A DNA stretch of 64,000 bases from Coix lacryma-jobi var. lacryma-jobi (GCA_009763385.1 CM019824.1:147505705-147569704), one strand, 5' to 3'. Numbered from the stretch's first letter, positions 1-11,295 are shown. Program-made: numbers and translations. The notes: a model not told the origin generated them from the letters alone.

Positions 1-154
1 CAACACTAAAGATGGAAACAAGTGCATACCTGTTAGGTGCAATAAACCTAGACCCGCGCCTGTGAAGAAAAACTATACTTGCTAAAAAAAAACCTATACC
101 CACATACGGGTACAAAAGAGGGTCAAAACCTGTGCCCAAGCGGGTAACGTGTTA

Positions 155-568
155 GAGCAACTCCAGCAGCCCCCCTACTTAAGCCCTCATAACTAAATAT
201 GAGACCTCAGGTAAAAAAACGAGCTCCAGCAGAGCCCCTACTAGGGTCCTAAAATTTGAGCGGGCTCTCAAATTCTTCACTCGGTCCTCATTCCTGTTGG
301 GCCAATAGCTCGGCTCTCATCCGTGATTTTGCACTCTCACCCCTCCCTCACCTCCCCACGACGGTCGACTTTCCGTGGAAGCCCCCGACTTGACTTCCCA
401 TGACCGAGTTAGTCTATGACAACTAGACCCCACATGTCATTGGCAGTTTAAATAATTTTGAGTACTCTATTTTGAGAGCCATTGCTGGAGACAAGACCCT
501 CAAAAGTAGGAAAAACATTCACATAAAAAGTAGAGATCCTGTTTTAAGAGCTACTGATGGAGTTGCTC
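155..568. mobile_element. PIF/Harbinger-type MITE with TTA target duplication
   Basis: Terminal inverted repeats are visible: GAGCAACTCCAGCAG at the left and the complement of CTGATGGAGTTGCTC at the right, with one mismatch. They are flanked on both sides by TTA (152-154 and 569-571), the 3-bp target duplication of PIF/Harbinger elements. The element is about 414 bp and has no coding capacity. Family assignment rests on the target duplication and the typical grass terminus. Confidence 0.8.
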
Positions 569-1242
569 TTAGCCATGGGTTGCCTGTGCCTGAGAAACTG
601 GTAGGTACTAGCAAATTGCGTCTGTGAAGTACGCATAACACTCAAACTATTTCATCTATTGGGCCCAGAAGCAATCCATTTCAGCAGTTGGGCTAAGAGG
701 CCAAGCTGATGCAGTCTAGCCATCCATTGATGACATGACCCTATAAGTTCTATGGATTTTTATTAATTATTATAGTTTGACATTTTAAATATTGACTACA
801 AATTTAACTTTGTAATATTAGTTTGAACAGGAATAATCATATTGCAAATTTACTACTCGAATTTTGACTATCTATATTTATTTCGGTTATTATAGTTACA
901 AAATTAAGTAATTACTACTGAATGTCTTTTGCAAAATTATCTTTTGTTTTGGCTAGAAAATAAGTATCATAAGAAGGATTATTCCTACCGCTCCTACTAG
1001 CATGGATCTCTAAATGGATCACTAGTTGAGAGATTTAAGATATTGTAGGATGATTGGAGCTACTATTCTATGGTGAAATGGATTTTAAAAATGTATGAGT
1101 TTACGGTTTTGGATACTGCACATCTAGGCCCACGTCCATAAAAGCCACTGAGTCGGCCTTTATGTCCATTAATAAACTCATGAGTAGAGAATTGACCTAT
1201 ATTCATACCCTAATAATAGAGTAAAACATCAGGTTTTAAATA
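569..1242. other. intergenic, no feature seen
   Basis: AT-rich sequence without a convincing ORF, RNA gene or repeat pair. It separates the Harbinger MITE from a Stowaway MITE. Confidence 0.6.
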
Positions 1243-1244
1243 TA

Positions 1245-1473
1245 CTTCCTTCGTATGAAAATAGAAGTTATTTAGACAAGATTTGATTAAACATTGAGAA
1301 TATAAATCATGATTAATTTTAAATTGTTGAGTTTAAAGATGTAAAAAATATATAAATAAATTTGTCTTAGAAGTACTTTCATAAAAACATATTTATATTA
1401 CTTTACAATAAATATTTTAAAAAAATAAGTGGTCAAAGTTATGTCTTGAACGACTTCTATTTCCATATAAGAG
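1245..1473. mobile_element. Stowaway-like MITE, family 1
   Basis: An AT-rich element of about 230 bp flanked by TA. It is alignable by eye over its whole length with the copy at 56744-56998; shared internal blocks include 'aacattgagaatataaat' and 'aagtggtcaaagttatg'. Its termini (CTTCCTTCGTATG and TATAAGAG) are degenerate forms of CTCCCTCCGTATCC, so this is an old copy. Confidence 0.7.
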
Positions 1474-1682
1474 TACATTGGTATCCTTAGCCAGCACAGA
1501 TGTTGTAGGTACCCACCCGCATGTTTTCTCCTTCGGTACGTACTGGTATGGAACATGGATCGATCAGCAAGGAGCGGTGGGGAGCTATCGAGTTCACAAC
1601 ACTGGGCTGGGGGACCGGTGAACCCGTGCAGGTGCAGGCGTGCAGCGCAGATCACAGGAGGCGCCTGCAGGTGTGTCGCGTA

Positions 1683-1917
1683 CTCTCTCCGTACGTAAAT
1701 AACTGTCGTTCTCGCTTTCCGAGAAAAAGTTACCGACAATTATATATTAAAATATGTTAATATTTATGTTAAGTAATTAATATCATCGAAAAGATCTTTA
1801 CATCTAGTTTTTTAACAAAATTGTGTGGAGATATAAATATTACACATATTTTCTACAAATTGAGTCAAACACGTGGCACGCACACCAACGACAACACTCA
1901 TTTAGGGACGGAGGGAG
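1683..1917. mobile_element. Stowaway-like MITE, family 2
   Basis: About 235 bp flanked by TA, beginning CTCTCTCCGTACG and ending GACGGAGGGAG. The interior shares 'aaaagatctttacatctag' and 'ctacaaattgagtcaaac' with the copies at 33367-33601 and 56451-56686. Three copies of one family thus occur in this window. Confidence 0.75.
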
Positions 1918-2457
1918 TATGTTTCGGCTGCCGTGCGAGTGCGAGTGCCGTCGAATCGGGCCGCAGTGCCTGGACAAAAACGCCTCGAGTACCGACGCTA
2001 CTGGGCCCCGGATGCTTACGGTGTACCAGCACGACATGCGTATACGAACAGCTAGGTATTCTCTCTCAAGCTTTTGTCCGTTGCAGATTGCATGAAAAAA
2101 GGGGGAGGAATGGTTGCCATGAAATACAGATACAGTAGAGCTGCTGAATGTACATTGAGCAGCAAGCTGATCGATCGCTGATTACAAGTAAAGCCAAATC
2201 AGATAGCAGGGTTTTATATGATTCTTTTCTGTGCATAAATAGAAGATCAGTAGGTAGATGATGAGCAGAAGGGGAGAGAATAAGAGAAAAGGAACATCAT
2301 CAAATGGAACATTATGGCTAAAAGGACCAAAGTGGAATTAATAATAATAATTAATAATGGCAAAAGAAGGAACAAAGAAAAGAGGCTAGAGGGGACGAAG
2401 GCGCTTGATTAATTGCAATTTTGCACAAGAGCCATTGGTCTGGTTGTTGTTGTTCTG
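1918..2457. other. intergenic / 3' flank of the minus-strand gene
   Basis: Nothing recognisable beyond purine-rich and AT-rich sequence. The part near 2300-2457 is likely the 3' UTR of the minus-strand gene that ends at 2458. Confidence 0.4.
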
Positions 2458-3282
2458 TTACCCTGCTCCGCCGCTGCAGATGCCGGTGAGCAGCACCGGC
2501 AGCCGCACCAGGGACGACGAAGACGACGACGAGCCTTCCGACGCCCGCAGCAGCCGCCACCTGCCCCTCTCCTCCGCCGCGGCCTGCTGCTGCGGCTGCG
2601 GCTGTAGCGGAGGCCGCACTCTGCCGTCCTCGAACAGCGCCGTGGCGGCGGCCGTCTCGCGGCCCGAGGCGCCGGTGCCGCCGTCGCAGAGGAAGTCGGC
2701 GCCCGCGAGCTGCCGCTCCATGTCCAGGAACTCGCCAAGCGACGTCGGCGGCCCGCCGTCGCCGTGGTCCCGGCACAGCCGCCACCAGCTGCCGCCCAGG
2801 CTGCGCCCGCGCCGCCGCCGCCTGCGGCGGCGGCGGCGCCGGCCCCACACGCCCGCGCTCCTCGCCTCCTCCCTGTCCGGCGCCGCGCGCTGCGGCGCCC
2901 CTCCCGCCGCATCCTCCTCGCCCGCCGCCGCCGCCGCCCTCGCCGCCCGCCGCTCGCCGAACGCCGCCGACACGCCCATCAGCGTCCCCAGCGTCGTGCT
3001 CCGGTCCGGGAAGAAGGACCCCGTCGACTGCCCCCCACCCACCCCCACAAGAAGCGAGGCGAAACGTTATCCACAGTGACACACACACCATGTCAAGCTA
3101 GGCTGGATTCGAGAAACGCAGGCAGGAGGAATGCGATTGGTCGACCAGGTTGACGAGAAGATAGATGAGACCCGAGAACCTGGATGAAGGTGAATAGTTA
3201 CTACCTCGGTGTCGAGGTCGGAGGAGGAGGGCGAGGAGTCCGCGGAGGGGGAGGTCGGGATCATGTCGGCGTCGAGGTCCAT
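2458..3282 (-). CDS. At3g17950-like plant protein of unknown function, 215 aa
   Basis: Two exons on the minus strand: 3282-3205 (26 codons) and 3027-2458 (189 codons plus stop). They are joined in phase 0 by a GT-AG intron (donor GAG|GTAGTA, acceptor GGGCAG|TCG). The product starts MDLDADMIPTSPSADSSP and continues into SDLDTE followed by STGSFFPDRSTTLGTLMGVS. This serine/aspartate box plus 'TGSFF-D-S-TLG-LMGV' is the hallmark I associate with the At3g17950-like family. Further on are SLGEFLDMERQLAG and, near the C terminus, RWRLLRASEG followed by a serine run and a short hydrophobic tail (LVRLPVLLTGICSGG). The middle is low-complexity Ala/Arg/Gly. Molecular role is unknown. The start at 3282 is the first ATG in frame; the frame stays open a little upstream, so a longer N terminus is possible. 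A Harbinger element begins about 130 bp upstream, inside the likely promoter or 5' UTR. Confidence 0.75.
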
Positions 3283-3414
3283 TATATCGCCTCGCCGGCA
3301 CCCCCCGCCGGCTCCGGCACGGCAGAGGCGTGGCCGGGTGTGGGCAAGGCGAGGAGGTGTCGAGTGTCGTGGTGGTGGTGGAGGCCGGAGGGCGAGGCGA
3401 AGTTAAAGGGTTTA

Positions 3415-4755
3415 GACTACTCGCACTCGCATAGGCTATACTGTCCGGCAAACACTTTTACCGTAAAAAAAACAATCGCAGTGGGAGCCGCTATCTCATT
3501 CTGTACACGCACGGGTCCGCTAAAAACACAGGAGACGAAAGCGTTTAGACTATCTGCACCGCGGGCCTGGACACCAGCCGGTACCCTGCCACGGAGGACG
3601 CATGCCGTTCTGAAGAGCTGCAGCGGGGGCCTGGACACCGGCCGGTACCGCGCGCCGAACGCCATTTCCAGCGCCTGCGCGCAGCCTGTGGCGTTCGGCC
3701 GGTACCGGCCTGCCGCGCGGGGCCCGCGACGTACGTCGGGGAGAGAGATGGCCGCGCCGGAGCCCGGAGGCGACCATCACCGGCGCTGTGCGCGCGAGCT
3801 CCGCGCCACCATGGACGGGGGGCCGACGGAGCTGCCCGAGGAGAGAGAAGATAGGGGAGAGAGGAGCCCGCCGCCGCGCCTACCCAAAGCAGAGGCAGAG
3901 AAGCGGAGCCGGAGCAGAGACGTCGTTGCCGTCCGTGGCCGCAAGCGCCTCGTCGTTCCTCCATGGCTGCCCCACCGGAGCAGCCCGTGCATCCGACGGA
4001 GGTGATGGCCGCGGCGGGTCGCCGAGATCCGCAGCGGCGAGCTGCCGGGCCGTCGCCGTCGCGCGAGGTGCTGGGCGCGCGCGTGGATGGGGGCTGACCG
4101 CATGCCCGCTCGCCCGCGCGACTCGCCTGCCAGGGAGGGAGAGGCCGGGCCGGCGAGGATCCCCGCCGCCGGAGCCCCGCTGCCCTCTGCTCTGCGGGCT
4201 TCGGATAAGGAAGAGAGAGAGACCGGTTGGGAGGGGAAAAGAAAGGGAGAGAGAGTGAGGGTGTATGACATGTGGGACCCACGATATGGAGGTAGGAATA
4301 TAAAGGTTGATGAGTGCGGAAGAAACGTATATGGAGTAGAGAATCTTGATGACCAGGACTTATGGAGTAAGAAAATGGAGGTTGATGAGTGCAGATAGTC
4401 TTAGCGGGAGTGAAAGCTGGGCCCGGGGCATGCGTGGCAGCGCGCGGAGAGGGCGCTAGGGGGTGCCTGCATGGTGTCAGAATGGGTCCCACCGGTTTTA
4501 AGATAGAAAAAATGTTATATCTCACGAACCGAAAATCCAAATTAAATTCCGATTGCACCATTGAATTCGTTATAATTAATTCTTCAAAACTAGATCTCAT
4601 ATGAATATATTTAGATAAAGTGACAAGTGGGTCCACAGTGGATAGAGGATGATATAGAGGATGGATGGATGCAGGAGAAATGAGTATAGAGGAGAGAATC
4701 TTGATGACCAGGCAGTATAGAGGATGAAAATAGAGGAAGGTGAGTGCAGATAGTC
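3415..4755. mobile_element. Harbinger-like TIR element (outer, interrupted copy)
   Basis: The left end GACTACTCGCACTC, preceded by TTA at 3412-3414, matches the complement of the right end GAGTGCAGATAGTC, followed by TTA at 4756-4758. Both ends also share CTATACTG just inside. The interior is interrupted by another member of the same family. The 4480-4755 part is alignable with 39690-39870. The element is non-autonomous, as no transposase is visible. Nested order is inferred from the two sets of ends. Confidence 0.65.
3548..4400. mobile_element. Harbinger-like TIR element (inner copy)
   Basis: Perfect 12-bp termini GACTATCTGCAC and GTGCAGATAGTC are flanked by TTA on each side (3545-3547 and 4401-4403). 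The 853-bp interior is very GC-rich on the left and carries long frames on both strands that resemble no protein I know. It is likely captured or low-complexity host sequence. The right end shares 'gagaatcttgatgaccagg' with the outer copy. Confidence 0.75.
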
Positions 4756-4866
4756 TTATAGGCAGCTGGCGGTGCCTTTTGCTTGCTTTTGTTCTCTCGT
4801 CGGGGCATCCATCCGGTGAAGTCGTACAAAGTCCTATGACCCAACAGACCAGCTGCACACGGCTTA

Positions 4867-6038
4867 GGGCGTCCGCAATGGTGTTCAAATCACTAGCTAT
4901 TTGATCTCTAGGAAGAATGCTATTGGTTTTCAATTGCAACTTACAAATAGCTAGCTAGATGGCTGCAACTTGCCTGTCTCCTCTATATGTCTCGGTTTGT
5001 GTCTCTGTACACGTGGAGACCATTCATTGTTTCACGTTCTCCCAGGCTAGGCCCACATAGATTTTTGCATCCACTCGCATAGAGCCCCGTCTGCCCAGCT
5101 CTCCGTCACCGTGTGTTAGGCGCCCATACGGAGTAATTCACCTCGTTCTCTATAAGCTTATCTGGGATGCCGGTACGACTACTCGAGGTCGGAGATGGTG
5201 AATCTTAGCTATTTGTTCGGATACTGGAGGTTGGAGACGATGGATCTTGGCTGCCGATCCGGGCCACTGGTTTGCCGGGGCCGGGCAGGAGCTTTGATGG
5301 AGATGCATGAGGACGGAGCAACGCCCGTCCAGCCACAGGCGGTGAGAGGTAGTGGATCGTCACTATGTTGCCCGCGGCCATGCTCATCGCTTATGGTCGG
5401 CACGGGACATGGACACATGGTGCGGTCATGCTACAGTTCGCCGTCACCGCTATCACCGAGTACTCTCCTCTGGCCTCGGGTGCCCACGCGAACCCATCAG
5501 GAGGATCAACCTGGAGGTCACCAATGAGGTACTCTGGGACCTCTTCGCCGGCGGCGACAACGACAAAGGAGTCGTGGCGTGTCTTCGAGGCTTCATGCTC
5601 GATCGGTAGCGCTTCGGTCTCCCGCCCTGCACGGCTGCACGTGCCCCACCATAGCCACCGCCATCGACAATAGCAAGCACTTGTCGTTCACCGGCTGCCT
5701 ACGGATATGATTAGGGGCTGGTGGCGGCTCTGTTATCTCGAAGCTTGTGGTGCGGACGGAGAAAATAAAAGGATTCACCTTTGAAGAGATACGCATAGAT
5801 GCCATCCATCCATACGGAGACACGGATGGGGACATGCACAGGAGACACACAAGTCGTAGCCTATCGAGAAGAGAGATATTAGGAAGTCGCTAGCTATTTG
5901 ATCTCTCTTCTTAATAGCCAATAAGAGTGCTATATTTTTATTATTTTTATACACCATCTCGCTAGCTATTTGTAAAGTGCTATTAAGAGTCAATAGAATT
6001 CCTCCTAGTTAGCTATTTAACAACCATTGCGGATGGAG
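4867..6038. mobile_element. 1.2-kb non-autonomous TIR element
   Basis: The left end GGGCGTCCGCAATGGTG matches the complement of the right end CCATTGCGGATGGAG. Subterminal copies of 'ctagctatttgatctct' occur at both sides (4893 and 5891 regions). The flanks are TTA at the left and TGA at the right, compatible with an aged 3-bp duplication. The interior at 5195-5680 is GC-rich with short frames and no recognisable transposase, possibly captured host DNA. Confidence 0.6.
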
Positions 6039-7000
6039 TGAGCATGAGTTGAGGGACTGTGCGTGTCATGAGTCATGAGTCATGACTCGTGACATCTTCG
6101 AGGCGTTGAACTTTCTCGCCAGCTTGACATGCAAGTTCTGCGCCTTGCCGATCTAGAACACATCAATATACGCACCTTCTTTTTTTTTTGGTTTTTGCCT
6201 TGTTTTTAGTTAGTGAGAAATCTTGTATTGTTCCAAACAAGTCATGTATAAATTTTTGGTGAGTTCTCACTCGACAATCGACATCTGAAGGAGCTCTTCG
6301 TGTACGTACACATGGTGGTCCTTTATTTGGTCGTCGTACGCAGAACGAGAAGCTTTTACCTTTGCCTCGACCTTCGTATTTGGCCCACACATGTTTTGCG
6401 AGCCTTCATCGTGCCACTCGGACCTAACGGCATCATGGTACATAATGGTACATGATGCAAGTGACAAGAACTTGAGACGATGACACCGGTTCTATATACT
6501 AGTATTGTAGAGCAATGGCCAAGAGGACCGACCATTCACCCAAAGAAAGGGCAACCCAGGACCAAACAAGGGGTAAAAAACAAGCAAACTTTGGAACGCA
6601 GCCAGCAACCAATTCGGTAATTTATCTAGAACGGCTGAACCATTTTTAGCGCATGTAGCTACGCAGAGCATCAAGATTCCCCTACTATACTACACTAGGG
6701 TAGAAAAATCAAAAGAAATGAGCTACAGTACTAGAGAGCGGAACTACCCTAGCAAAAAATTTCTAGCTAGACCGCCGCTAGACGCAACGATCAAGGACGC
6801 CGGTGATTTGATACCAACTGCTAGTAGAACTGATTGACCACTGAAGTGAAAGGATTCGTTCAGAAATGGAGATTAGTTACATGATCATGCAACATGCCTT
6901 GGACTGCTAGATTAAGATTGTTGCTAACCCCTAGGCCCTAGCTATCGGTATGGACTTTTCCTTTGTGAAAGCTTCTTAAATTTTTCAAGGATTCGAAGTT
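6039..7000. other. intergenic; short palindrome and part of a diverged duplication
   Basis: Holds a GAGTCATGACTC palindrome in a run of GAGTCAT repeats (6065-6093) and a T-rich tract near 6180. The block at 6656-6886 is similar to 8752-9190. No gene is visible. Confidence 0.45.
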
Positions 7001-7251
7001 AGTGCTTGTTTAGTTTTAGAATTTTTTTGACAAAAGTCCTATAGCATTTTCGTTGTTATTTGATAAACTTTGTCTAAACATAGACTAAATAGGCTAAAAA
7101 TATTCGTCTCGACATGTACATACTAAAAGTATAATTAGTTATTTTTTATCTATATTTAATGTTTCAGGCATATATCTAAAGATTGATGTGACGGGGAATC
7201 TAGGAAAGTTTTGGGAAGTTTTGGGGTTTTTTGGAAAACTAAACACCGCCT
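7001..7251. mobile_element. grass MITE of the 'TTGTTTAGTT' type, probably hAT-like
   Basis: The left end reads GCTTGTTTAGTTTTAGAATT and the right end GGAAAACTAAACACCGCC. These are imperfect inverted repeats typical of a very abundant grass MITE. Inside are 'gacaaaagtcctatagca', 'gtctcgacatgt' and 'gtgacggggaatct', also typical of that family. Confidence 0.65.
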
Positions 7252-7289
7252 TAGGTGCGAGTATCTTGCACCTAGTTTCGTAGGGTTCG

Positions 7290-7427
7290 GGCATGTTTGG
7301 TTTGCTTCTAGGCAAAACTGAATTTGCTTTGGCATAAGGAACTCTCCGACGTTGGATTTTGAGTGCATGAAGATAAGATCCTTGCCTGATATATGAAGTG
7401 TCTTAGAGGATACAAACCAAACACACC
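7290..7427. mobile_element. short hAT-like MITE (about 140 bp)
   Basis: Inverted ends TGTTTGGTTTGCTTCT and ACAAACCAAACACACC surround an AT-rich core. Superfamily is inferred from the GTTTGGTTTG-type terminus only. Confidence 0.45.
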
Positions 7428-7527
7428 TTTAAAATTTGGCCGAATACAAATATTCCTCAACAATAAGGATATAAATATTCCTTTATGGTTTGATTGAAAT
7501 TATGCCTTTGTGATCTCCTGACCTCTA

Positions 7528-8738
7528 GGTCAGTCTCAATGGAAGTCTCATGAGGATGTCATGCACATTAAATACACCGCCACATCAGCAGATTATCACT
7601 TTTTGCATGAAACGAAGAGTAGAGAGCGAAGGAATTCGACACGAGCACGAGGCCGTGAAACGAGACTGAAACCCGCGTTGAGGGGGCTCGCAACCCCATT
7701 TTCCCGCGACGGCATGCGGCCGCAGGCCCTATCCAACGGCTAGCACTACTTCAAGATTCGTGCAACACACTGGGTCCGCATAACACTGCTATGAGATTCG
7801 CATATCGTATTTACGCACGAATCTTGAAGGGGTGATAGGGCCGGCGGCCGCATGCCGTCGCGGGATTGCGTTTTCGGGGGGCTCGAGCGTTTCATGGCGG
7901 GATAGCGCCGCGAGAGGAGAAGCTTCGTCCGCCGCGAGTCGCGCGCCTCAGTCGCCTTCGTCGAGAGAGGGGTCGAGCGCAGGGGCGCCTGCTATGGCCA
8001 TGGACGCGACTACGCGAACGCAGGGGCGAGCGGCCTCCGCGAGCGGCTCCCCCATCCGCGCGCAGGAGCGCCGCCGAGCACGAGCACCACTCCGCCGCGA
8101 GCAGGCGCTAGTAGGAGCCCCGAGCGCGAGCCCTAGCCGCGGGCACCGCTCCGCCGTGGCCCCCACCGCGAACGAGCGCCCGCGCCGGGCAGGAGCCACG
8201 CCCTGAGCGCGAGCCCTGGCCGTGGGCACCGCTCCGCCACGGGCGTCGCTCCGCCGCGGGTGCCGCTCCGCCGAGCGAGCGCCGGGCAGGAGCTCCGCCG
8301 CGAGCGCCAGCCCTGGCCGCGGGACTCCGTCGCGAGCGTGACCCCGGCCGCGGAACTCCGCCGGGAACTGCACCCGTCCGCGTCGCTGCCCCCGTCAGCG
8401 TCGCGAGCCCCGCTGGTGGCATGGTCGCGAACTGCCCCCGTCGCGTGAGGCCGTCCGACGAGCTGCCCTCGTCCCCGTCGCGAGCCTTGACGTCCGCCTG
8501 GCCTTGAGGAGCTGCCCCCGTCCACTCTGCTAGAGGAGGTCCTGGTGGGGAAGAGAGGAGATCTGGTGGGGAAGAGAAGAAATTCCTTCACGCTGCAGCT
8601 GCGTGTGCTCTGGTGGGGGGAAAGAACGAGCTCCTTCACGTGGCTCTAGTGGAGAAGAAAGAGGGTAATTAAACTATACGTTGAGAGAGAAACTCGTTTC
8701 AAACGAAATTTTAATGTCTTGGAAACTAGGAGACTGGC
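7528..8738. mobile_element. 1.2-kb non-autonomous TIR element with GC-rich cargo
   Basis: The left end GGTCAGTCTCAATGG corresponds to the complement of GAGACTGGCC at the right end. The flanks are CTA at the left and TTA at the right, consistent with an aged Harbinger-type duplication. The interior at 7860-8530 is extremely GC-rich and consists of degenerate repeats of GCG/CCG words that give long meaningless frames on both strands. A long foldback lies at 7703-7864. Confidence 0.55.
7703..7864. repeat. long inverted repeat (foldback) inside the TIR element
   Basis: The 30-bp arms 7703-7732 and 7835-7864 are complementary with one mismatch (CCCGCGACGGCATGCGGCCG on the left). A second arm pair, 7748-7762 and 7816-7829 (ACTTCAAGATTCGTG and its complement), is nested inside. 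A transcript would fold into one long two-segment hairpin. Confidence 0.8.
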
Positions 8739-9250
8739 CTTATAGTACACGTTGCTATATGGAGAGCTTCAAGATGCCCCTGCTAGAATAACTCTCCGCA
8801 TACTAAAAAGAATAAACGTCTCTTTCTCCAAAGAGTCAGATAATTTTGAGTTTAATGAAGTATATAAAATACTGATATTTATGGTGTGTAATGAATATTC
8901 TAGATTCATCATAAAATATATTTTAATAATAAATTTGTTTGAGGATCCAAATAGTGATACTATTTTTTATAGGTCCAGTTAAAATTAGACTCGTTTAACA
9001 TCTGGAGGTGGTATTTTTATAAATTTTTATTTTTATTGAGACGCAGGGAGGGAGCAGATGAGAATATGAGAATGCCTGGGAAAATGTCCATTCCATCCTA
9101 TAGACGCACAGCAATCAAGAGCACCGGTGACTTGAGATACAGTATATATGAAGTTGATTGAAGTGAAAGGAAGCGTGTGATTAGTTGAGAAACGAATGTT
9201 TAGTTCGGCAAAACAGTGCCAGCAGTACTTGTTTCCAAAAAAAAGAACTA
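8739..9250. other. intergenic, relic of duplicated block and AT-rich MITE debris
   Basis: 8752-8790 and 9098-9190 match 6656-6886. Between them, 8830-8990 resembles the interior of an old Stowaway element. No gene is seen. Confidence 0.4.
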
Positions 9251-9341
9251 CTCTCTCCGTTCCAGAACAAGTGTCGTCCGAAAAATGTATCTGTGAGAGA
9301 AACACGGATTTCTAGTGACACTTATTTTAGAAGGGAGGAAG
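9251..9341. mobile_element. short Stowaway-like MITE remnant
   Basis: About 90 bp between TA dinucleotides, starting CTCTCTCCGTTCCAGAACAA and ending TTTAGAAGGGAGGAAG. It contains 'gtgtcgt' near one end and 'gtgacact' near the other, as in CTCCCTCCGT-type elements. Confidence 0.5.
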
Positions 9342-10241
9342 TACCTACAAATGCACCGCACGGAGACAAGTGCACCAAGAACAGCCGAGCATTTGCTTCG
9401 AATTGACTGGGAACGAATATTTGCTTAATGAGATGCTTCTCCTACGAGGAATAACACTATTTCTCGTGAGCGAGTGGCATTACCAGACGTCCAGGCATGT
9501 ACCGCTCTGTTCGGCGCAACTTATAAGTCGATTGGATAACTGATAAGCTGAAACTTCAATGATTAATTTATACGCATTAAAGTCGGTCTATAGTTCAAGT
9601 TAGGCTCTATTTGACAAAATTTATTGAAGGACCGAATCGGCGACCAGGGGGTGAATGAGAGCCTCAAATTTCTTCTCGAGAAACGATGGCCCTTGTCCCA
9701 GAAAATCACCGCAAAAGCGAAGACTCAAACAACCAGTGAGTTCACGACCTACGAAAAGGTGGATACCCTAGGAGATGTCCTAGAGGTACAACGGAACTAC
9801 CGAAGAACCCCCAAAACCAAGCGCCAAAGCAACGGGGCAAAACTGCACAAGCAAGCTCCTAAAACAAACGAACCTCTGATAACGGAACACCCCACTCCTA
9901 TGGAGAAGAGGAAAGTGTTCGACCAAAACTACTTAGGCCAACTGGTGAAAAAGCACCTTGGAAAGATCCTTATGAAGTTAGAAAACTAACGCAACAGACA
10001 GATCTCAAATCGGAGCTCGAACGCAAAAGATACGGACGCTAAAACCATCGAAACTCCGAAAGCGGAACACTTAACTCCTATGGAGAAGAAGAAAGTGTCT
10101 GACCAAAAATACTTTGACCAATGGTGGCAAAAGTACTTTGGAATGATCCTTAAGAAGTTAGGAAACCAACGCAACAAACGGATCTCAAATCGGAGCTCAT
10201 ACGCAAAAGATACGGACGAAAACAACAAAACTGTGCAGTGG

Positions 10242-10403
10242 CGGACTGTCCGCTAGTGAACCGCGGACTGTCCGCTATTGAACCCCGGACAGTCCGGGAA
10301 TGAGTCCCGGACAGTCCGCCGTTCAAAAATGAAAACAGCGACCTCGCTGCCCGTGAACAGCCCCGACCCCCGGACAGTCCGGGGATGAGTCCCGGACAGT
10401 CCG
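10242..10403. repeat. array of CGGAC(A/T)GTCCG palindromes, 22-bp period
   Basis: Units start at 10242, 10264, 10286 and 10308, exactly 22 bp apart. A second pair follows at 10371 and 10393, also 22 bp apart. The first two units have T and the others A at the centre. Outer flanks are often complementary, as in CCCGGACAGTCCGGG. It lies in the transcribed part of the older LTR and resembles the palindromes known from Sirevirus LTRs. Confidence 0.9.
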
Positions 10404-11027
10404 CCACTGTCCAGAAAGCCCAAAAACAGCTCGGGACAAAACCAAAATCGATTGGATCTTCACCAAATCGAACGGGGCTGCAACCAAACTTCTCCCAAGT
10501 GTTCTTCTATGTGTTGGGAAGCTAATCCTAGGATATCATCGCTCCAAAACAACTAATCCATGAGAAATCGGAAGAACACTAGAAAAGGGGAAGAACGAAG
10601 AACGAACGCGATTTCGACCCGATCTATGTGCTCGTGAGGTTAGAGAAGAAATCCTTCGGTGGAAAGAAGGAACTCACGATATAGAACAATTTGATTCAAA
10701 CATAATCGCAAATTGTCGCCCGGAGAGGGAGAACGAGGCAAATCACCGGGAGGGGAAAAACCAAAACGTGTTGAACAAAAACGCGAATCGATCCAAATTT
10801 CAGCCAACACAAAAAGGAGTAAGAAATTGATCCTTGGATTGCTACGGGACGATGAATTGTGTAGCACACTGTGTCGGGTTACAAGCCACTCCTCGCAACA
10901 CAAAACGCGGATGGCAAAAAGCTCATTTTGTTCTTAAGTTTTTTGCCATCCTAACCCTAGCCTCCTCTCAAATGAACAAAATGAGAGTGACACCTCAAGG
11001 ATGGGCTGCCCTAACCAGCCCCCTCAC

Positions 11028-11036
11028 ATATATATA
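11028..11036 (-). promoter_or_regulatory. TATA box of the older Sirevirus LTR
   Basis: TATATATA on the minus strand, followed downstream by GC-rich sequence. Placement between a U3-like right part and the palindrome-bearing left part fits an LTR promoter. Confidence 0.5.
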
Positions 11037-11295
11037 GGCGCACGTCCGAAGACCAAAACGCCCTCTCGTGAAGCACTGACCCAAATACCCCCTTGGGGGT
11101 AAAACCGTCCAACTCGGTCATTCTTCATCCGACGGCCACGCACCTTCTCATCCTTCGCTTCGCCTCGACGCAAGCTCCAGGATGCCGCCATATGCCGTCA
11201 CCATCGACCACCGCGCCTTCCTCACCGATAGCTTCGCCGCAACGCAAGCCTCTCGGTGCCACCACGCGTCGACCGTTCCGCATAGGAACCTCCAC

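Noticed and set aside
2405..3079. 224-aa plus-strand frame and other long frames opposite the At3g17950-like gene
   Set aside because: They are antisense shadows of a GC-rich exon; the minus-strand product has the conserved motifs and matching splice sites.
3545..4939. 464-aa minus-strand frame across the Harbinger elements
   Set aside because: Low-complexity Arg/Ala/Ser composition, spans transposon boundaries and has no recognisable domain.
7832..8640. Several long frames on both strands
   Set aside because: All arise from degenerate GCG/CCG repeats inside a TIR element.
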